Source: Epiperipatus broadwayi | Lineage: Eukaryota > Onychophora > Udeonychophora > Euonychophora > Peripatidae | Assembly (NCBI GenBank): GCA_028023455.1 | Contig: JAQFVV010012396.1 | Location: forward strand, 12,007,296-12,071,295 | DNA length: 64,000 nt | Reading direction: 5' to 3' | Shown here: piece after piece, positions 33,903 through 47,104 of the stretch | How the letters are laid out: every line of letters starts with the position of its first letter | How positions within the stretch are numbered: position 1 is the first letter of the stretch | The notes under the pieces: model-generated | The model's database searches: none | What the model saw: only the letters and a program-made list of their open reading frames with translations | What the model was told of the DNA's origin: nothing | Made by a program: the position numbers and the translations under genes

Positions 33903-36900
33903 ATTTGTCATTGTAATGGTCAGATTTGTACATTCACACAACAAAATCCAGTCCTGGTAAATTATACGAAGGCTGATCTAGATGAGGGTTTGAGACCTCG
34001 AATCTGATTACACCTCAGCTCCTTCACCAACACTCCATGACTTACTACCCTATGAATGGTATATATGAGGCTACACTTGGAATTTCTTAGTTTGGGCACC
34101 AGCAATAGAAAAGGGTGGTAACATGAGACTCAGGAAATAAATGATTCAATTGCTATATAATATCTAAACATACACATTTATGTCTACTTAGATAATGCAT
34201 ATATCAATAACTAATAATAATATAAGTTAAAGTATTTAATTGAATGTTAATGCACTGAATAAGACTTTGAATGTGAATACATTTTATAAATATTTATTAA
34301 AAGAAATTAATACTAACAATATGACAATATTGTATGAGGGTTATATAGCAGGTATATAATGATGAGTGGTGGGTATAAAATCTCATCTCTACATTTTATA
34401 CAACTTTTATCAATTAATTATTGCCACTCTCTTAATTTGGTTATTTACAGTTAATATGCCTGACTGATGCTATGCCATGTCAAGATTTGCCATGGTTAAA
34501 CATACAAGGAGGACAATATTAATTATAACTTATTATTAATATTAAATAATGAGCATGAGTGTGCTCTCTATGTAGATCATATAGATAAACTAGATCTGAG
34601 ATTCAGATCAATGCTGAACTGACTAATATAAAAGAAAATGAACTGGCACTTTGCAGTAGAGTTTCCAAGACTGGTGCTACATAAACTAAATAATGGTTGT
34701 GACTCGAATGTGCAATTACTCATAGGATTCAATACCAAGTACTCGGTTTCCTGTGGACCAGACAACTTGCTATTGCAAAATACATTAATATTTAGTTCAG
34801 GTGATCAGAGCAGCTTTACAACAATCTGGACCCTTGTGTTCCAGTTCTAAAATAAGATAATGGGGAGGCTATTAAAACATAAGCCCATTTATAAAAGAAA
34901 GCTGTCCAAGCAAAGAGTAATGGGGTGGCCCTTATACCAAAGTCCATTCTAATAAAGAAATACATATAGCAAGGTGTAATGCACAGATGTGCTTCATAAA
35001 GACACATTCTCAATGCTTTCTAACATATAAACCTTAAAATTAATCAAGTGCTAAATCTTTAGTTTCGATCTGTATACCCGTTCATAAATTAGCACACTTA
35101 AACATGCTAAAAGGGGTTAAATAAATAATCTACTTTACAGTTAAATCTATATAGTTTATGATAATAAACTAAGGAGGGCTAGTTACTTATAATATGCTTC
35201 AAATATTATTCTTGCTATTATTTAACTAAATGCAATCATTTAACATGCAAACCTGATTATATAAAGTTAAAAGATAGTAGCTCAACATATATAAAGTATT
35301 TTTCAGACTGGAAATTTATTTGTGTTAAAAAAGCAATTTAAGATTATCGAGAGAAATCAAATTATTTCTCTACTGTTATAGTATTTAATAATCTCCGCTT
35401 TGAGGGATGGCATAGCATAATTAATGTAATATCAAATAAACAAAGTAAGGAAGGCATATCTACAGATTGAATAAATTAAAGAATAATAACTAAGAGAGTT
35501 ATCACGATTACAAAAATATTATTAATTAACTTTTGATTAGGCAAGATTTTACACTAGTATTTTAAATAAGGTTACATCAAGATATTTAAACCAATAAGTA
35601 TAAATGCATTACAGATTTTTAATTATTAATAATTTTATTTTTATAGTTTGTGCATATTTATAGTATAGCTAGTGTAGCGGGTCGAACCACTGAAACCACT
35701 TACTTATACGTATATATAAGTTTTGGCCGGTTTCAAACTCCTTCATAATACATTTATAATCTTATAAATGTTACGTGAACGAACCGGCATGTTCGAGCAA
35801 AATGGGAGATCTTATTGATAGCTTTAATTATCAACAATGGCCCCATCTTGGCTGCTAGATTCAAACCCCTACTATCCAAATACTTTATTTGTTTTGGGGT
35901 AAACCCCGGGGCACCAGCTAGTCTGATGACTAACGTATTCGGGCAGTGGGCTCATAATCCAGAGCTCGAAACATTCCCTAAAACTAGCTCAGTCTAATTT
36001 TAATTCAATAACAAAATTATACAAAAATAGTGGTGGAAAGAATTAATAAAAAGCTTGGTAAAAAGAATTGACTGACAAATAAAGTTTAAGTTTGAAGACA
36101 TTTTATTTTACTTAACATTAATTAAGTTTAAAAATAATTTATTACCAAACATTAATTGACTAAATTTAAACATCTTTATAAATCTGATTTAACACACGCA
36201 CATTTTTAAAGTAACACATTATAACATATATCTGGTGAAAAGCATAAATAATATGTGATATCATTAAAATTATAGAAATTGATTTATTAAAATTTAGTTT
36301 AAGAGCTCTGCGGAAGATTACTGATCATCTTGCTGTTGTAACTGCATGGTGAGGCACTCATATTCACAGATGGGCTGCTTCATTCTTGGTGGCTTTAGCA
36401 GGCTGCTGTTTAAACACTCCATTTTCTAGACCAATTTTCTCCATGAGGAAGAAGGCAGGGTAGGCCTTCTAGCCTCGGATCTTCATCATCAATTTTACCA
36501 TAGCAGCTGGCTGTATTTGAGCACAATTAAGAGTTAGCTTTTTTTAATTAAGACTGGTTTCTTTTATAGAATGTCTTTCTTACCCCTCACAAGCCATTAA
36601 AAATTGTTTACAACTTTTAATTTTACTGTTCTTTTAGATTTTAATGGCCCACATTAATTTCAACAGAGACAAAAGTTCCAGCTGTAAGTATTGACAAAGA
36701 GGACCGGGTTAATGATTTACCTTTGTTTTGCTAACATTATTTCTAAAACCTAATAAAATTTTGGTTCTCAGTTTACTTTTTAATTAATGAGAAGTATTTC
36801 TGAGAATTCTGTAACCTTTGATTTTTTTTTTTTAAAAAGAGATTTAAGTTAGTAAACATTTTAATATATATGTGTGTGAAACTACCACAGAAATTAAATT

Positions 36901-37367
36901 TTATATACAAATGCCTTTTAATAAAGAATTTTTAACTAAAAATAATGCAAATTCAAATTAATTTAAAAGAGTTGTAATGCTTTTAAATCTATTGCATTAT
37001 GGCTGCTTTCACATATATATGTACATAATTACATCCATATAACAATGTTTATGCACTTCAATAAAATTTTATGAAAATTGCACTTCAATAAAATTTTATG
37101 TAAATTTTACAAATAAAAATTATGTATAAAATTATAACTAAAAATTATAAATGTGCATATATTATGTGCATACAAACATTAATATGCTATTAGATGTGTG
37201 TGCTGTTACAAAATACATGCACATACATGTAAATATACACCATGATAAATATTCTAGTATTAAATTACGTAATATATGTGGTCTTGGATGAGTTTGAACT
37301 AAAGAAAATATACTACTATGGAACATAGTAGGTGAAATAGGTTGATAAATAGATCATACTGTTTCAT
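33903..37367. mobile_element. About 3.5-kb insertion splitting the 3' LTR, identity unknown
   Basis: This segment has no counterpart in the 5' LTR. No transposase, RT or TIR was recognised and no target-site duplication was found at the borders. Inside are a tRNA-like stretch at 35910-35985 (TAGTCTGATGACTAACG, then GGGCTCATAATCC and GCTCGAAACATTCCC, close to the anticodon and T arms of a methionine-type tRNA) and further B-box-like pieces on the minus strand near 35676-35690 and 35850-35868. A GC-richer block lies at 36300-36530. Elsewhere it is AT-rich non-coding DNA. It could itself be a composite of several insertions. Confidence 0.5.
35905..35990 (+). repeat. tRNA-like (methionine-type) SINE head relic
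   Basis: AGTCTGATGACTAACG, an anticodon arm with CTCATAA, then GCTCGAAAC give the A-box/anticodon/B-box order. The acceptor stem does not pair and the D arm is damaged, so it is not a working tRNA. Confidence 0.4.
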
Positions 37368-40300
37368 CATATATTTCTATATATTCAAACACCCTAGTAC
37401 ATGCGTGTTATGTACAATTTAGAATACTTTAAAGTTAAGTTATTTTAAATCATGCCATATTTTAATTAAGTTTTAAAAGAAAATATTTGTTAAAAAAAAG
37501 AGCATGATCAATTGAGTAATAAGAGTGAAATATATTCCATACAATGGTAAATAGGCCAGGTAATGGAAACAAGCTATTACTAAAGTTATGTAAGTGCCTT
37601 ATTTCCAAATCTAATGAAACAATCAGATGAAAGAGTTACCATTTAGAACATTTGAATGTCTACACATATTTTAAGGTGTGAAATAAGGAATAGAAAGATC
37701 AGGAAACCCACGTGGTAGCATGAAGGCCTGTGGAAATAAAATCAAGATGCAACAGCAATTAGAGAAAAATTAAGAAAAAATCCATTAAAAGCTAACAAAG
37801 TGCACCCCAGGTGTATGAGAATGATATATAAGAGGAGAATGTGGTATTGTTAAAAAGGAACAACATATTTTGAAAGTCCTTCTGTCATATCTTATAGAAA
37901 TTATTGAAATTATTTTATTGAAGATATGCCATAGTTTTATTAAAAGACCCTACCAGACAAACTCTGCTTAATTATATATAAAATGCATACAGTATCTGCC
38001 CCTATGCATGAGTAGTAGGCTGTCTGCTTCCCCATTGTCATCAGGCAGAGGCTGTCCTGAAAGTTCCATTCCTCATTAACATTCAGCCACCTTTTGCTAT
38101 CACCATGCCAATCCCTACATCCAAGAAGCCCTGCCATAGTCTGCTGAGAATGAATCCTGGAGACCTCCATAAGCTAGCTGGTAATATGTCTTAAATCATT
38201 ATCTAAATCATGTAACTCTAATTTATGAGATATTTTATAATTGCGCAGTTTTGGTTTACTAAATTTTATTAACATTTTATATATCGAGGTTTTACTGACT
38301 TTAAATATTTGGTGCAGCAAATATTAATTTGCTTATTGTATTTGATCTTATTTTTACATTAACTTGAATGATGGATGGAGTTCAATTTCATTATAGTTGT
38401 TTACGCTTTTCCGCTCTCAATGTTCCCTTGGAACAGTGTGGGTTTGTGAAGTTACCTAGTTTTAAACTTTAAAAGCCTTAAAATAAATTATAAATAGATT
38501 GCTTCTAATTATTGTATCCTCCCCCCATCACCACCACATCAAGTACAATTTTGTTATTACATTTGTGAGAAATAAAAATCTTCTATTACTAAAGGATGAC
38601 AAGTGTTTAGAATTTAATTAGATATGTAAAATTCAGAAATCATGTGTCTATTATGATTAGTTTAAAACCAATTTATACTTAAATTGAGATACCCAAGAAA
38701 TATATATATATGTAAACAAAAATGATTAATTTAAAGATCGGTTTATACTTAAATTTATGCTAAAAAGAACATATATGTAATGCATTTTATGTCGAAAAAC
38801 CTTATCTCGCATGGTAGAATAAAGATTCTACTTATAGTTTCAATTATATTTTAAGAATGGAAAATAGAATTAGTAATTCCTTAATATTGTTATTTAGGGT
38901 CTCTCACATGAAGGCAATGTTATATAAATGTCTTTGCTGCATTACTTATAAATGCTACATCTGTAAATTTGGAGCACTTGTATATTAGTAATGAAAGCAC
39001 AAACTTCAAGCTATCAGTGACATTATGAATAATAATAAATCCCATGCTTTCTATATTATATTAAAGATTTTAATTTAAAAATTTATTAATGAACATTACA
39101 TGTGAATGGGTTATGAATATATTAAAGATTTTAATTTAAAAATTTATTAATGAATATTACTTGTGAGTGGGTTATGAATCATATCCAAGACTCTTTGTAA
39201 TTATCCAGGGAGACTTTAGCTAATAAAAATAAATTCCTGATATTTCATAGGGTGGGTGGAAGGTTTATCTAAATATTATTATTTATACTTACATATGTTG
39301 CATTCTTGCTTCCTAGCTGCCATCTTAGTTCATCATCAGTATATGCAGTCATTATCATTGTATTTCTTATATGGTTTATGTGTCATATAATCAAACTGCA
39401 TAAGGGCAGACCAGACACTGCATGCCCAGGTTCATAATCCATGATTAGTGTCAGTCCAGGTTCTGCAGGGAGCTGGAGACTCCCTGTGATCCACAAATCC
39501 TAGATTTAGCACATCTTTGCTCTGTCCACTGGAAGATGCTCATAGTCAGAAACAGATACATTTCTGTGGCCAGGAACAGCCACTTTCAATGATGAAACAT
39601 ATCATTTGATCACCAAGCCAATCTTAAATCTTATTTGTATCCAGTATGACCATGAACAGTGATTATAGTGAAAGTAGAATGATAATACTTTAAATTATTC
39701 ATTTGTTTTAATCTTCACCTACATGTATGTATTCCCCTGGGTGAATGTAGAATCAAACCCATGTCATGATACATTTCAATTAATTAATATTTCAAAAGCC
39801 ATAATGACTGATAATTACATATTAAAATTAATCCTAGGGTTAATTTGGACATACACTCTAATATGTAAATACCCATGACTTCCACCTGTAACAATCTAAA
39901 GGCCAGTGAATCGTTTTTTATAGTAAATTAATTTGTAAGCAACCTATTCATTACATTCAATCTGCCAAATTTTTATTATTATTATTATGATTTAATATGA
40001 GAATGTTTCTATATGTTGGAACTGTAAGATAATCATTTAGAATCAAATTTTGTTCAGTATCAAAAGGAGCACTCCAAGCTTTGAATCCAATCCATAATAA
40101 GGTATACCTAACCATATCTATAAAATTAATATAAAATCTGATCCTGTAATACATCTAATTAGGGTTCTTATTAATAATGCAGTATCAATGTGTATACTTG
40201 TATTCTAAGATGCTGGCCCTGAGCTGTTAGAACAGTGAGAGTTCATGTTTGAACCCCAAGTTATATCACACTGTATGAAGGGAAGCTGTGTGATATCAAG

Positions 40301-40431
40301 GGTGTTAATTAGGTGGTTGAAACTAGGAAGGGGTTTAAGTTAGGAACATGAGGATAACCCTATGTCTGCTGGTTAAGGGTCCCTGCTTAGTCTTTCGATC
40401 TTGTTGACTAATTATACAATCTTTGACTATT

Positions 40432-40434
<3 letters not shown>
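37368..40434 (+). repeat. 3' LTR, second part
   Basis: It matches 25573-29315 of the 5' LTR without the 900-bp insert. The TATA-like box is at 37977. A 61-bp tandem duplication (39060-39120 and 39121-39181) is private to this copy. The end GACTATTACA at 40434 abuts (TA)n. Confidence 0.8.
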
Positions 40435-40472
<38 letters not shown>

Positions 40473-40479
40473 GTCAAAG

Positions 40480-40514
<35 letters not shown>
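40419..40514. repeat. (TA)n tract with an inverted copy of the LTR end
   Basis: ATCTTTGACTATTA, the last bases of the LTR (40419-40432), recurs exactly inverted at 40468-40481, with TA runs between and after. It is the same architecture as at 8.2 kb, also with a 14-bp arm. Confidence 0.85.
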
Positions 40515-40520
<6 letters not shown>

Positions 40521-41640
40521 TAAATACATGTATATTGTCTATACTGAATGTAATGTAATTAGAAGGAACTTGAACTAGATTTTCAAGCTCCCTACAGCTA
40601 TCTGCTTCATCTTATACAACCAATACCCATTACCACATAGATATGTATTTCACACTGAACCAGTACTCATCAGTTGATCACCATCTCACACCCATACATA
40701 CAATCAGTACTCACTTTATATTTAGTAAATCTTCACACTTTAATGAATCACTTTATATTTAGTAAATCTTCACACTTTAATGAACAAGCTTCAATCTTCT
40801 ACAACTTACAACTCTTCAGTCATCCATATCATTGAAAATTTAAGGATGGAACAACCAAAGCCCTTATTGATGCCAATATTATTGTCATATCCATGTTGAC
40901 TTAAAGACCTCTGATCTCTCACATATAGGGCTTTTATATGTTCATTTAAATATACAGAATACAGGCTGAATATGTAATTTTTAAATACATGTATATTGAC
41001 TATAGTGAACATGGTACCTGGTTGTATATATGGGGGGGGGGGAGATGGTGATCTGGATCAAATGATAAATACTGATTCAGCATGAAATATCTATATTGGT
41101 GAGCATTTATCTGTTTTACCTGTGTATTAGTTGTATAAGATGGAGTGGATAGCTATAGAGAGCTTGAAAGTCTGAGTTCAAGTCCATTCTAATTACATTA
41201 CATTCAGTATAGACAATATACATTTATTTAAATATTACATAGTCAGCCTGTATTCTGCTTATTCCTCTTCTGTATATTTAAATGAAAATATTAAGATCCT
41301 ATATGTGAGGGGTCAGAGTAACTTAAAGTCAGCATGGGTGTGTCAATAATATTGACATCAACAAGAGCATATTTTCAATGATATAGATGGTTGCAGAATT
41401 GGAGAAGATTGATGTTTTCCATTAAAATTTGAAGATTTCCTATCTTAATATAAACTGAGTACTAATTGTATGTATGTGTGAGATGATGATCTGGACAAAC
41501 TGATGAATGCCGATTCAGTATATTGGAGCTCATTTCTCTTTTTCACATGCATGAGGTCATGTAATTGGTTGTATAAGATGGAGTGAATAACTGTAGGAAA
41601 CTTGAAAGTCTGAGTTTAAGTTCCTTTTAAGATATATATA
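40510..41640. repeat. Inverted arrangement of a tRNA-like repeat of about 435 bp
   Basis: On the plus strand the block GATG(G/A)TGATCTGGA begins twice, at about 41045 and 41482, so the period is roughly 435 bp. Each unit contains TATATTGG(T/A)G, TTGTATAAGATGGAGTG and CTTGAAAGTCTGAGTT(C/T)AAGT (B-box-like), and between units CATTCAGTATAGACAATATAC and AAAGTCAGCATGG. From about 41020 down to 40510 the same blocks run on the minus strand, so the two halves form a large imperfect palindrome with a G10 run at 41031-41041 near the centre. A 37-bp tandem duplication lies at 40711-40784. Confidence 0.75.
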
Positions 41641-42171
41641 AAGAGATTAAAGACAAAAGTTCAGTTGATAAGAGGATTTAAAAATTATCGATAGATTGAA
41701 ACTGCAGTGGAAATAAATGTAGTTTTTTATTCTCTGATTGTGTTTTTTTTTTAAACTTTCTCCTTTTTTTGGATGTATTGAAAAACATGGATTTTAATAA
41801 TGATATCATAATCCAATTAAATTTATGTATAGATGATACTTTCGTATATGACATTTAAAACAAATGTTAGTATTTGGATTATTTTTCGTAATACAACAAT
41901 TAAAAATACTTTAAAATATATCTGTTTTATCAGTTTATTTAGATTCAGCTTGTCTGATACTTGAAGTTAATTAAGCTCTTTGTAATCTTAAAAATGAAAA
42001 GATTGCAGATATTGATTTACTTAATATCTAGACATTTTAAAATATGTTGAAAATATTGGAATTTTTTTTGGAAAGAATATATGAAATCAGAAAGTTGTGC
42101 CATCCTGATCTTTAAGAAATGCTACCATTCACAACTTATAAAGATGACAAAAGTTTTATAGCCATTTTTAT

Positions 42172-42294
42172 AAAATATTGTTTTTTTTTCCTCGTGTCAT
42201 AGCATCAGCTGGGAAGCGAACCCGGGACAACTGCTTGTAAAGCAGCTGTTGCTGACCTCTCGACCATCAATGCTTGACAAAAAATATTGTTTTT
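42172..42294 (-). mobile_element. tRNA-derived SINE with exact 14-bp target-site duplication
   Basis: Minus strand: TGTCAAGCATTGATGG, A box TGGTCGAGAGG, anticodon arm with CTTTACAAG (a valine-like UAC anticodon), B box GGGTTCGCTTCC, partly pairing acceptor arm (GCATTGA against GATGC), then a short ATGACACGAGG and A9 tail. AAAATATTGTTTTT flanks it exactly at 42172-42185 and 42281-42294. It is the better preserved of the two family members (the other is at 20.7 kb). The flanking duplication and tail show it is a retroposed SINE, although the tRNA part is close to a real tRNA. Confidence 0.9.
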
Positions 42295-42309
42295 AATTGT
42301 AGAAAAAGT

Positions 42310-42640
42310 GATTTCAGAAATTTATTGAATAGACTGATTCTGGTCAGAAACGAGTCACTTCCAATAACTCGTGATTTTAGAAAATCAAGTGCTTTATAAT
42401 TTTTGTTGCTAGAAAAAAAATTCAAGGTATTTGATCTGTTTAAGGCATTTGATTGAGATAATCAAAAGTTTGTGGTGCTGTAGACATTTATTTATATTTT
42501 ATAGCTTATATATGAGGATATGAAAGGAAGTGTTATTACTCTTATTGAAAGTCTGAGGTGAGAAAAACTTGAAACTAATGTTAAGCAGACGTGTTCTATT
42601 TCCAATTTTATGACAATGATTTTTTTAAATAATTTTATAA
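42310..42640 (+). pseudogene. Decayed LINE reverse transcriptase fragment
   Basis: Plus strand, one frame with several stops: LILVRNESLPITRDF, KVFDLFKAFD at about 42424-42453 (the D-x-x-K-A-F-D catalytic motif), IYEDMKGSVITLIESL, then VKQTCSISNF near 42580-42610 (compare the V-(R/K)-Q-G-C-x-L-S-P motif). The spacing fits a LINE RT. The family is unclear and seems different from the RTE copies. Confidence 0.5.
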
Positions 42641-44200
42641 TTCAGAAATCGGGTATGAAGTTTTAAAGTTAAAGCAATTAATTTTTTTTTTCTAAATTTA
42701 TAGTATGTATGCTAAAGATTTTTATCAGTTCAAACAATGATCTATAGAATATTTTTAATACAACTTATAAAGACTGAACGTTTCAGTAATTATTGTTTAA
42801 AAAGGCTCAGAATTTATCAGTCGAGTAACGAAAAAAATCTTCAACTTTTAACTTGAATGGCTATAAGTTTGAAAATATAAGTCAACTTTCCTGTCTTGAT
42901 CCTTTTTTTTTTTTTTAGAAAAAAATGACTTTAAGATATTGAGTTAACATAAAGTTTAGTGTGCTGTTGCTACATTTAACAAGTGACACGACTACTTTAT
43001 TAAATTAGTTATACACAAAAATATTACTCTATTTAGAAGGGAGACAGGGACCCTCTTCTCTATCAATATAATATACAGGCAGTGAAAAAATTTCACTTGA
43101 GTATATATTTTTTTGAAATTATGCTGACAATTTCATATGATCATTCAATATGTTGGAGGTGATAATATCAAATGTAGTACTGTAAAGACATTTTTGTTGG
43201 ATTAAGCATGTGAATGTACAGTAAGACTGTCTAAAAAATATTTTTGTACTGAGCATGGTTTTCAAGGTAGTCTCTATTTATATTACAAAGATTATCTTAA
43301 AGACATACTAAAAAGGTTTGATACTGAGGATTTTAATTGAAAATAAAATGTTGAAGTCTTTTGCAAAAAGATTAGTATGAAAGTTAAAAAATTGCACTGC
43401 AACATATCATATAACTTACAAAAGGTCCAGCATAAGATTCATGTGGACATATTTATGTTGTTAGGTTTGCATAATTATTGAAAAACTAAATTTTAACTTT
43501 TTTGTCAAGTTAGCATGATTATACTTATTTATGAATGGTTGTAAATCAATCATAATTCAGTTTAAATATTATTTGCTACTTGTATAGAAAGTATATGATC
43601 TATGTGATATAAATTCGTATTTGAAACACAGAGAGCTAAAGTCTAAGTGATCTCATAGATATTTAAACCTATTTAGAATTTTATTATGTCTCAAATATAA
43701 ATGTATATCATTATAATTTTTGTTATTGGCTCTTGATATTGTTCCAATTGCTGTATTAGACAAAAACAGCAAGTTAAATGTGCTAAGTATGATAACTGAC
43801 AATATTTGTAGAGAAAAAATTTCACCCTCACATGTGATAAATCTATAGACCACCAATAAAGGAATGTCATAGTGTGTGACATCATATTTGAAATTACTTT
43901 TTTGATTGATGGAAATTTCAGTCAAATTCTAAAGTTAGACAGAATTGTTGTTAATTTCTTAGCATAACATTTAAAAGAATCTTCTATAAAAATATAGTGT
44001 ATTATATAGCTAATTGTTATGAATAGTAAGGTCAGGCTTGTGAAACAGTTAATACAACTTAGCATTTCAAATTTATCTCTAGTTTAGTTTGATTTATCAT
44101 TACAACTCCAGTTACTGGATCTATACAATTATAAGCACAATGTTCAAAGCATATATCAACTTTGTAATCAGTACCTGAAATATAATTATTAAAGATGAAA
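42641..44200. other. AT-rich stretch without recognised features
   Basis: It may contain the rest of the decayed LINE, but no motif is readable. No exon supported. Confidence 0.4.
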
Positions 44201-44708
44201 GTTATATATAGAGTAAGTTAAAAACAAACTCTTATGAAGCTTCAAAAATACCCTCAACCTCAGACCGCGGTTTCTGCCTCTAGCGTCATCAGTGAGGTGC
44301 TAGGGAATAAAAATACTAGAACTAGTCCAGCATTTTATCAATGCCTAACTATTGAGAAGAAAATCTGAAACTTTCAGACATTTAAATGTCCAAAAATCCA
44401 GCTATCTAACTCAAATAGCCGTATGGGACCATACGGCTATTTGAGTTAGATAGCTGGATTTTTGGACATTTAAATGTCTGAAAGTTTCAGATATTTGAGT
44501 TAGATAGCTGGATTTTTGGACATTTAAATGTCTGAAAGTTTCAGATTTTCTTCTCAATAGTTAGGCATTGATAAAATGCTGGACTAGTTCTAGTATTTTT
44601 ATTCCCTAGCACCTCACTGATGACGCTAGAGGCAGAAACCACGGTCTGAGGTTGAGGGTATTTTTGAAGCTTCATAAGAGTTTGTTTTTAACTTACTCTA
44701 TATATAAC
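44201..44708. mobile_element. Young fold-back (palindromic) element
   Basis: Left arm 44201-44426 and right arm 44429-44708 are inverted copies with only a 2-base spacer. The arms match almost perfectly; the one difference I see is CCGCGG against CCACGG, a CpG-type change. The right arm is longer because a 54-bp block (TTGAGTTAGATAGCTGG to AAGTTTCAG) is tandemly duplicated at about 44437-44544. The outer ends read GTTATATATAGAGTAAGTT. A TA-type target duplication cannot be told from the TATATA ends. No coding capacity. CATCAGTGAGG inside each arm also occurs in the terminal repeat of the element at the left window edge. Confidence 0.9.
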
Positions 44709-47104
44709 ATTTGTAAATAGGAGCTTTATTAAAATTAGGTCATCTGACTTGATTTTTTATCAATTTAAAGATGAAAGTATATGTTAATACACATCTAACT
44801 CATCAAACACTGGTCTGTCTTCATGTAAATTATGGAAATAATATAAATAATACAAAAATCAAAAAGTATTATTTAATTAAAGAAGAAACTTATAAACTAA
44901 TATATAAATAAGTATAAAGAGCTGTAATTTAAAATTTATATGTAAATAATTATTGTAAAAAAGTATATACATGTATATTTTTTGTTAATAAAGATTTTAC
45001 TTAAAATCAAAGTATATGTTTGATTAGTTATGAATATATGATACTGATTAGAAGAGACAGATTATGAAATTGTGGGCAATTTTTATAAATTGTCTACATA
45101 ACAATTTTGTATGATGTAATTTGTTTATTGTTAATGAGTTTTATGAGACAGAAGTTTATCTAATTCAAATGTGTGGTTATGACAAAAAATATACTATTTT
45201 TTTTATTTATACAATTTTCTGTTATCTATTTTTTTGCAACTAAGCCAATTGTTCTATTTAATATTTACTCATCTTAAAACGTTTTTTATAAATAAATCTA
45301 TATTCCATTTTATAATTTTAATATTTACAATGCTTTTTATTATTTGTGGTTCTTTAAGTTTTGATCATCTAGCAAATCTTCATCAAAGTTTCAGACTTTT
45401 TAAAAAATAAAAAATACTTTGAAACTCTAAAGAACTGTTAAATAATAAAAAAAAAAAGAAATGCAATACTTATAAATTAAATTATTACAAATGTATTCGA
45501 ATTCTTTATTACATATATTTATATATTTTTCCGAATTCTTTATTTTTGATATATTTATAAACAAATTTATTTCTTAAACAGAATGGCATTTTAAATATAT
45601 TACAATTGGACTTGATTAAAAACATCTTTTAAAACTTATCAAGTTAAAAAGTATCTTGTTCATGGGTTAGACAAAAGATTTTAAATACAGGCATTTTGCA
45701 AATACCTATCTATAACACATATATGCATAAGGTCTTCCTGTTTTCAAATTGTATAATCCTACCAAATGCTAATAGTGTATCTAAAAACGTAGTATTATGA
45801 TCAACATTTCTTTATATGAAATTGTGATATTCAGACGTAGCCATATTATTTCGGTCCCAAAAAATAAAATAAAGTTTAAACATTTAGTGTAAGATTATGT
45901 TAAAAATCTGTTTGAACGAATAGTATAATTATTTGGTGGAATTTCTATGAAAATGATCAATGAGGATCCATTATATATTAAAATATTGCAGACATTAAGA
46001 AGCAGAATAGTTATTTATAAATTTTGATTCATGGCATAAGAAACACATCTCACAAAAATCAAACAATTTTTGTAAAGAAATAACCAATATATATATATCA
46101 GTGGTAATTTTAAATACAGATATTGGGAGATATGTGGCTCAGGTCCTTCAAGTACAAAAGTTACAAATTGACAAAAAAATTATCCAATCTATTAGGATGA
46201 CCATATTATAATTGATGGTCAATTTCTCATTCAAAAAATAATAGTAAGATTAAAAGATCAAAAGAAGAACAAATATCGGTGGATGATATTCATACTAGAT
46301 TCCAGAATTTTAAAAACATATCTTGATGAAAATAGTGATCAATATGTACAGTGACTGTGAATTTGAATGGTAATTAGAAGATCAATTAAGAGAAAAAACA
46401 GTTGAGCTTAACTGGAAAAATGAAATATAGCTGGATTATTTATAGTATATAATTGGGAAGTACATTTTCTTCCATGGTCTCTGTGGTATTTGTTACAAAT
46501 GAGAAAAATGAAAATATAATAGTTTATGTAAATAAATATATTTTTAATTTTAACCGTTTTATCATGTGTATAATCAAATTTATTCTTTTTTTAATATTCA
46601 GTGACCCCCAAAGTTCATATATTCTTCAGACTTCTCAAATCTAACATTACATATATGCTTCTTTACAGAATAAGTCTAGTACTAACTTACTTTATCTTAT
46701 TCTAAAGTATTATTTTTTTAAAAATGTTTTGATCTAGAATCTAGATGATCAAGATAAAAAACTATGACTGATTGATTGAAGACTAATCTAAATACCAACT
46801 GAATAACAATTATACAATTGAAAAAAATGTATTGTATAAGTCATAACAATATGTAAAAATAAATATGCTATACTCTAAGCTTTTCTTTCATCACAGAATC
46901 TAAAAGTAGATAAGTTTATTAAAGACAAAACATTTTAGTTGGCTATTATATAAATAACTGTTCCTTTTGAATTAGAATTTTGTTTATATAAAATTTTAAA
47001 ATTTGGTAGTTTTTAAATAATATAAAACCTGGTTGTTTTTTTAAATAATTAGCACAATTTTTTCTTTAATTTATATGTAAATATTTGAAAACCTGGCACC
47101 TTCA
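44709..47104. other. AT-rich stretch without recognised features
   Basis: No exon, RNA gene or structured repeat that I can support. Confidence 0.45.

Noticed and set aside
40335-40529. Tyr-Ile repeat frame on the minus strand
   Set aside because: Translation of the second (TA)n tract at the end of the 3' LTR.
42186-42280. Functional tRNA gene (valine-like)
   Set aside because: The exact flanking 14-bp duplication, the A-tail, the imperfect acceptor stem and a second diverged copy at 20.7 kb all point to a SINE.
45839-46450. Possible decayed transposase near 46.3 kb
   Set aside because: A few protein-like stretches but no motif in order; not supportable.
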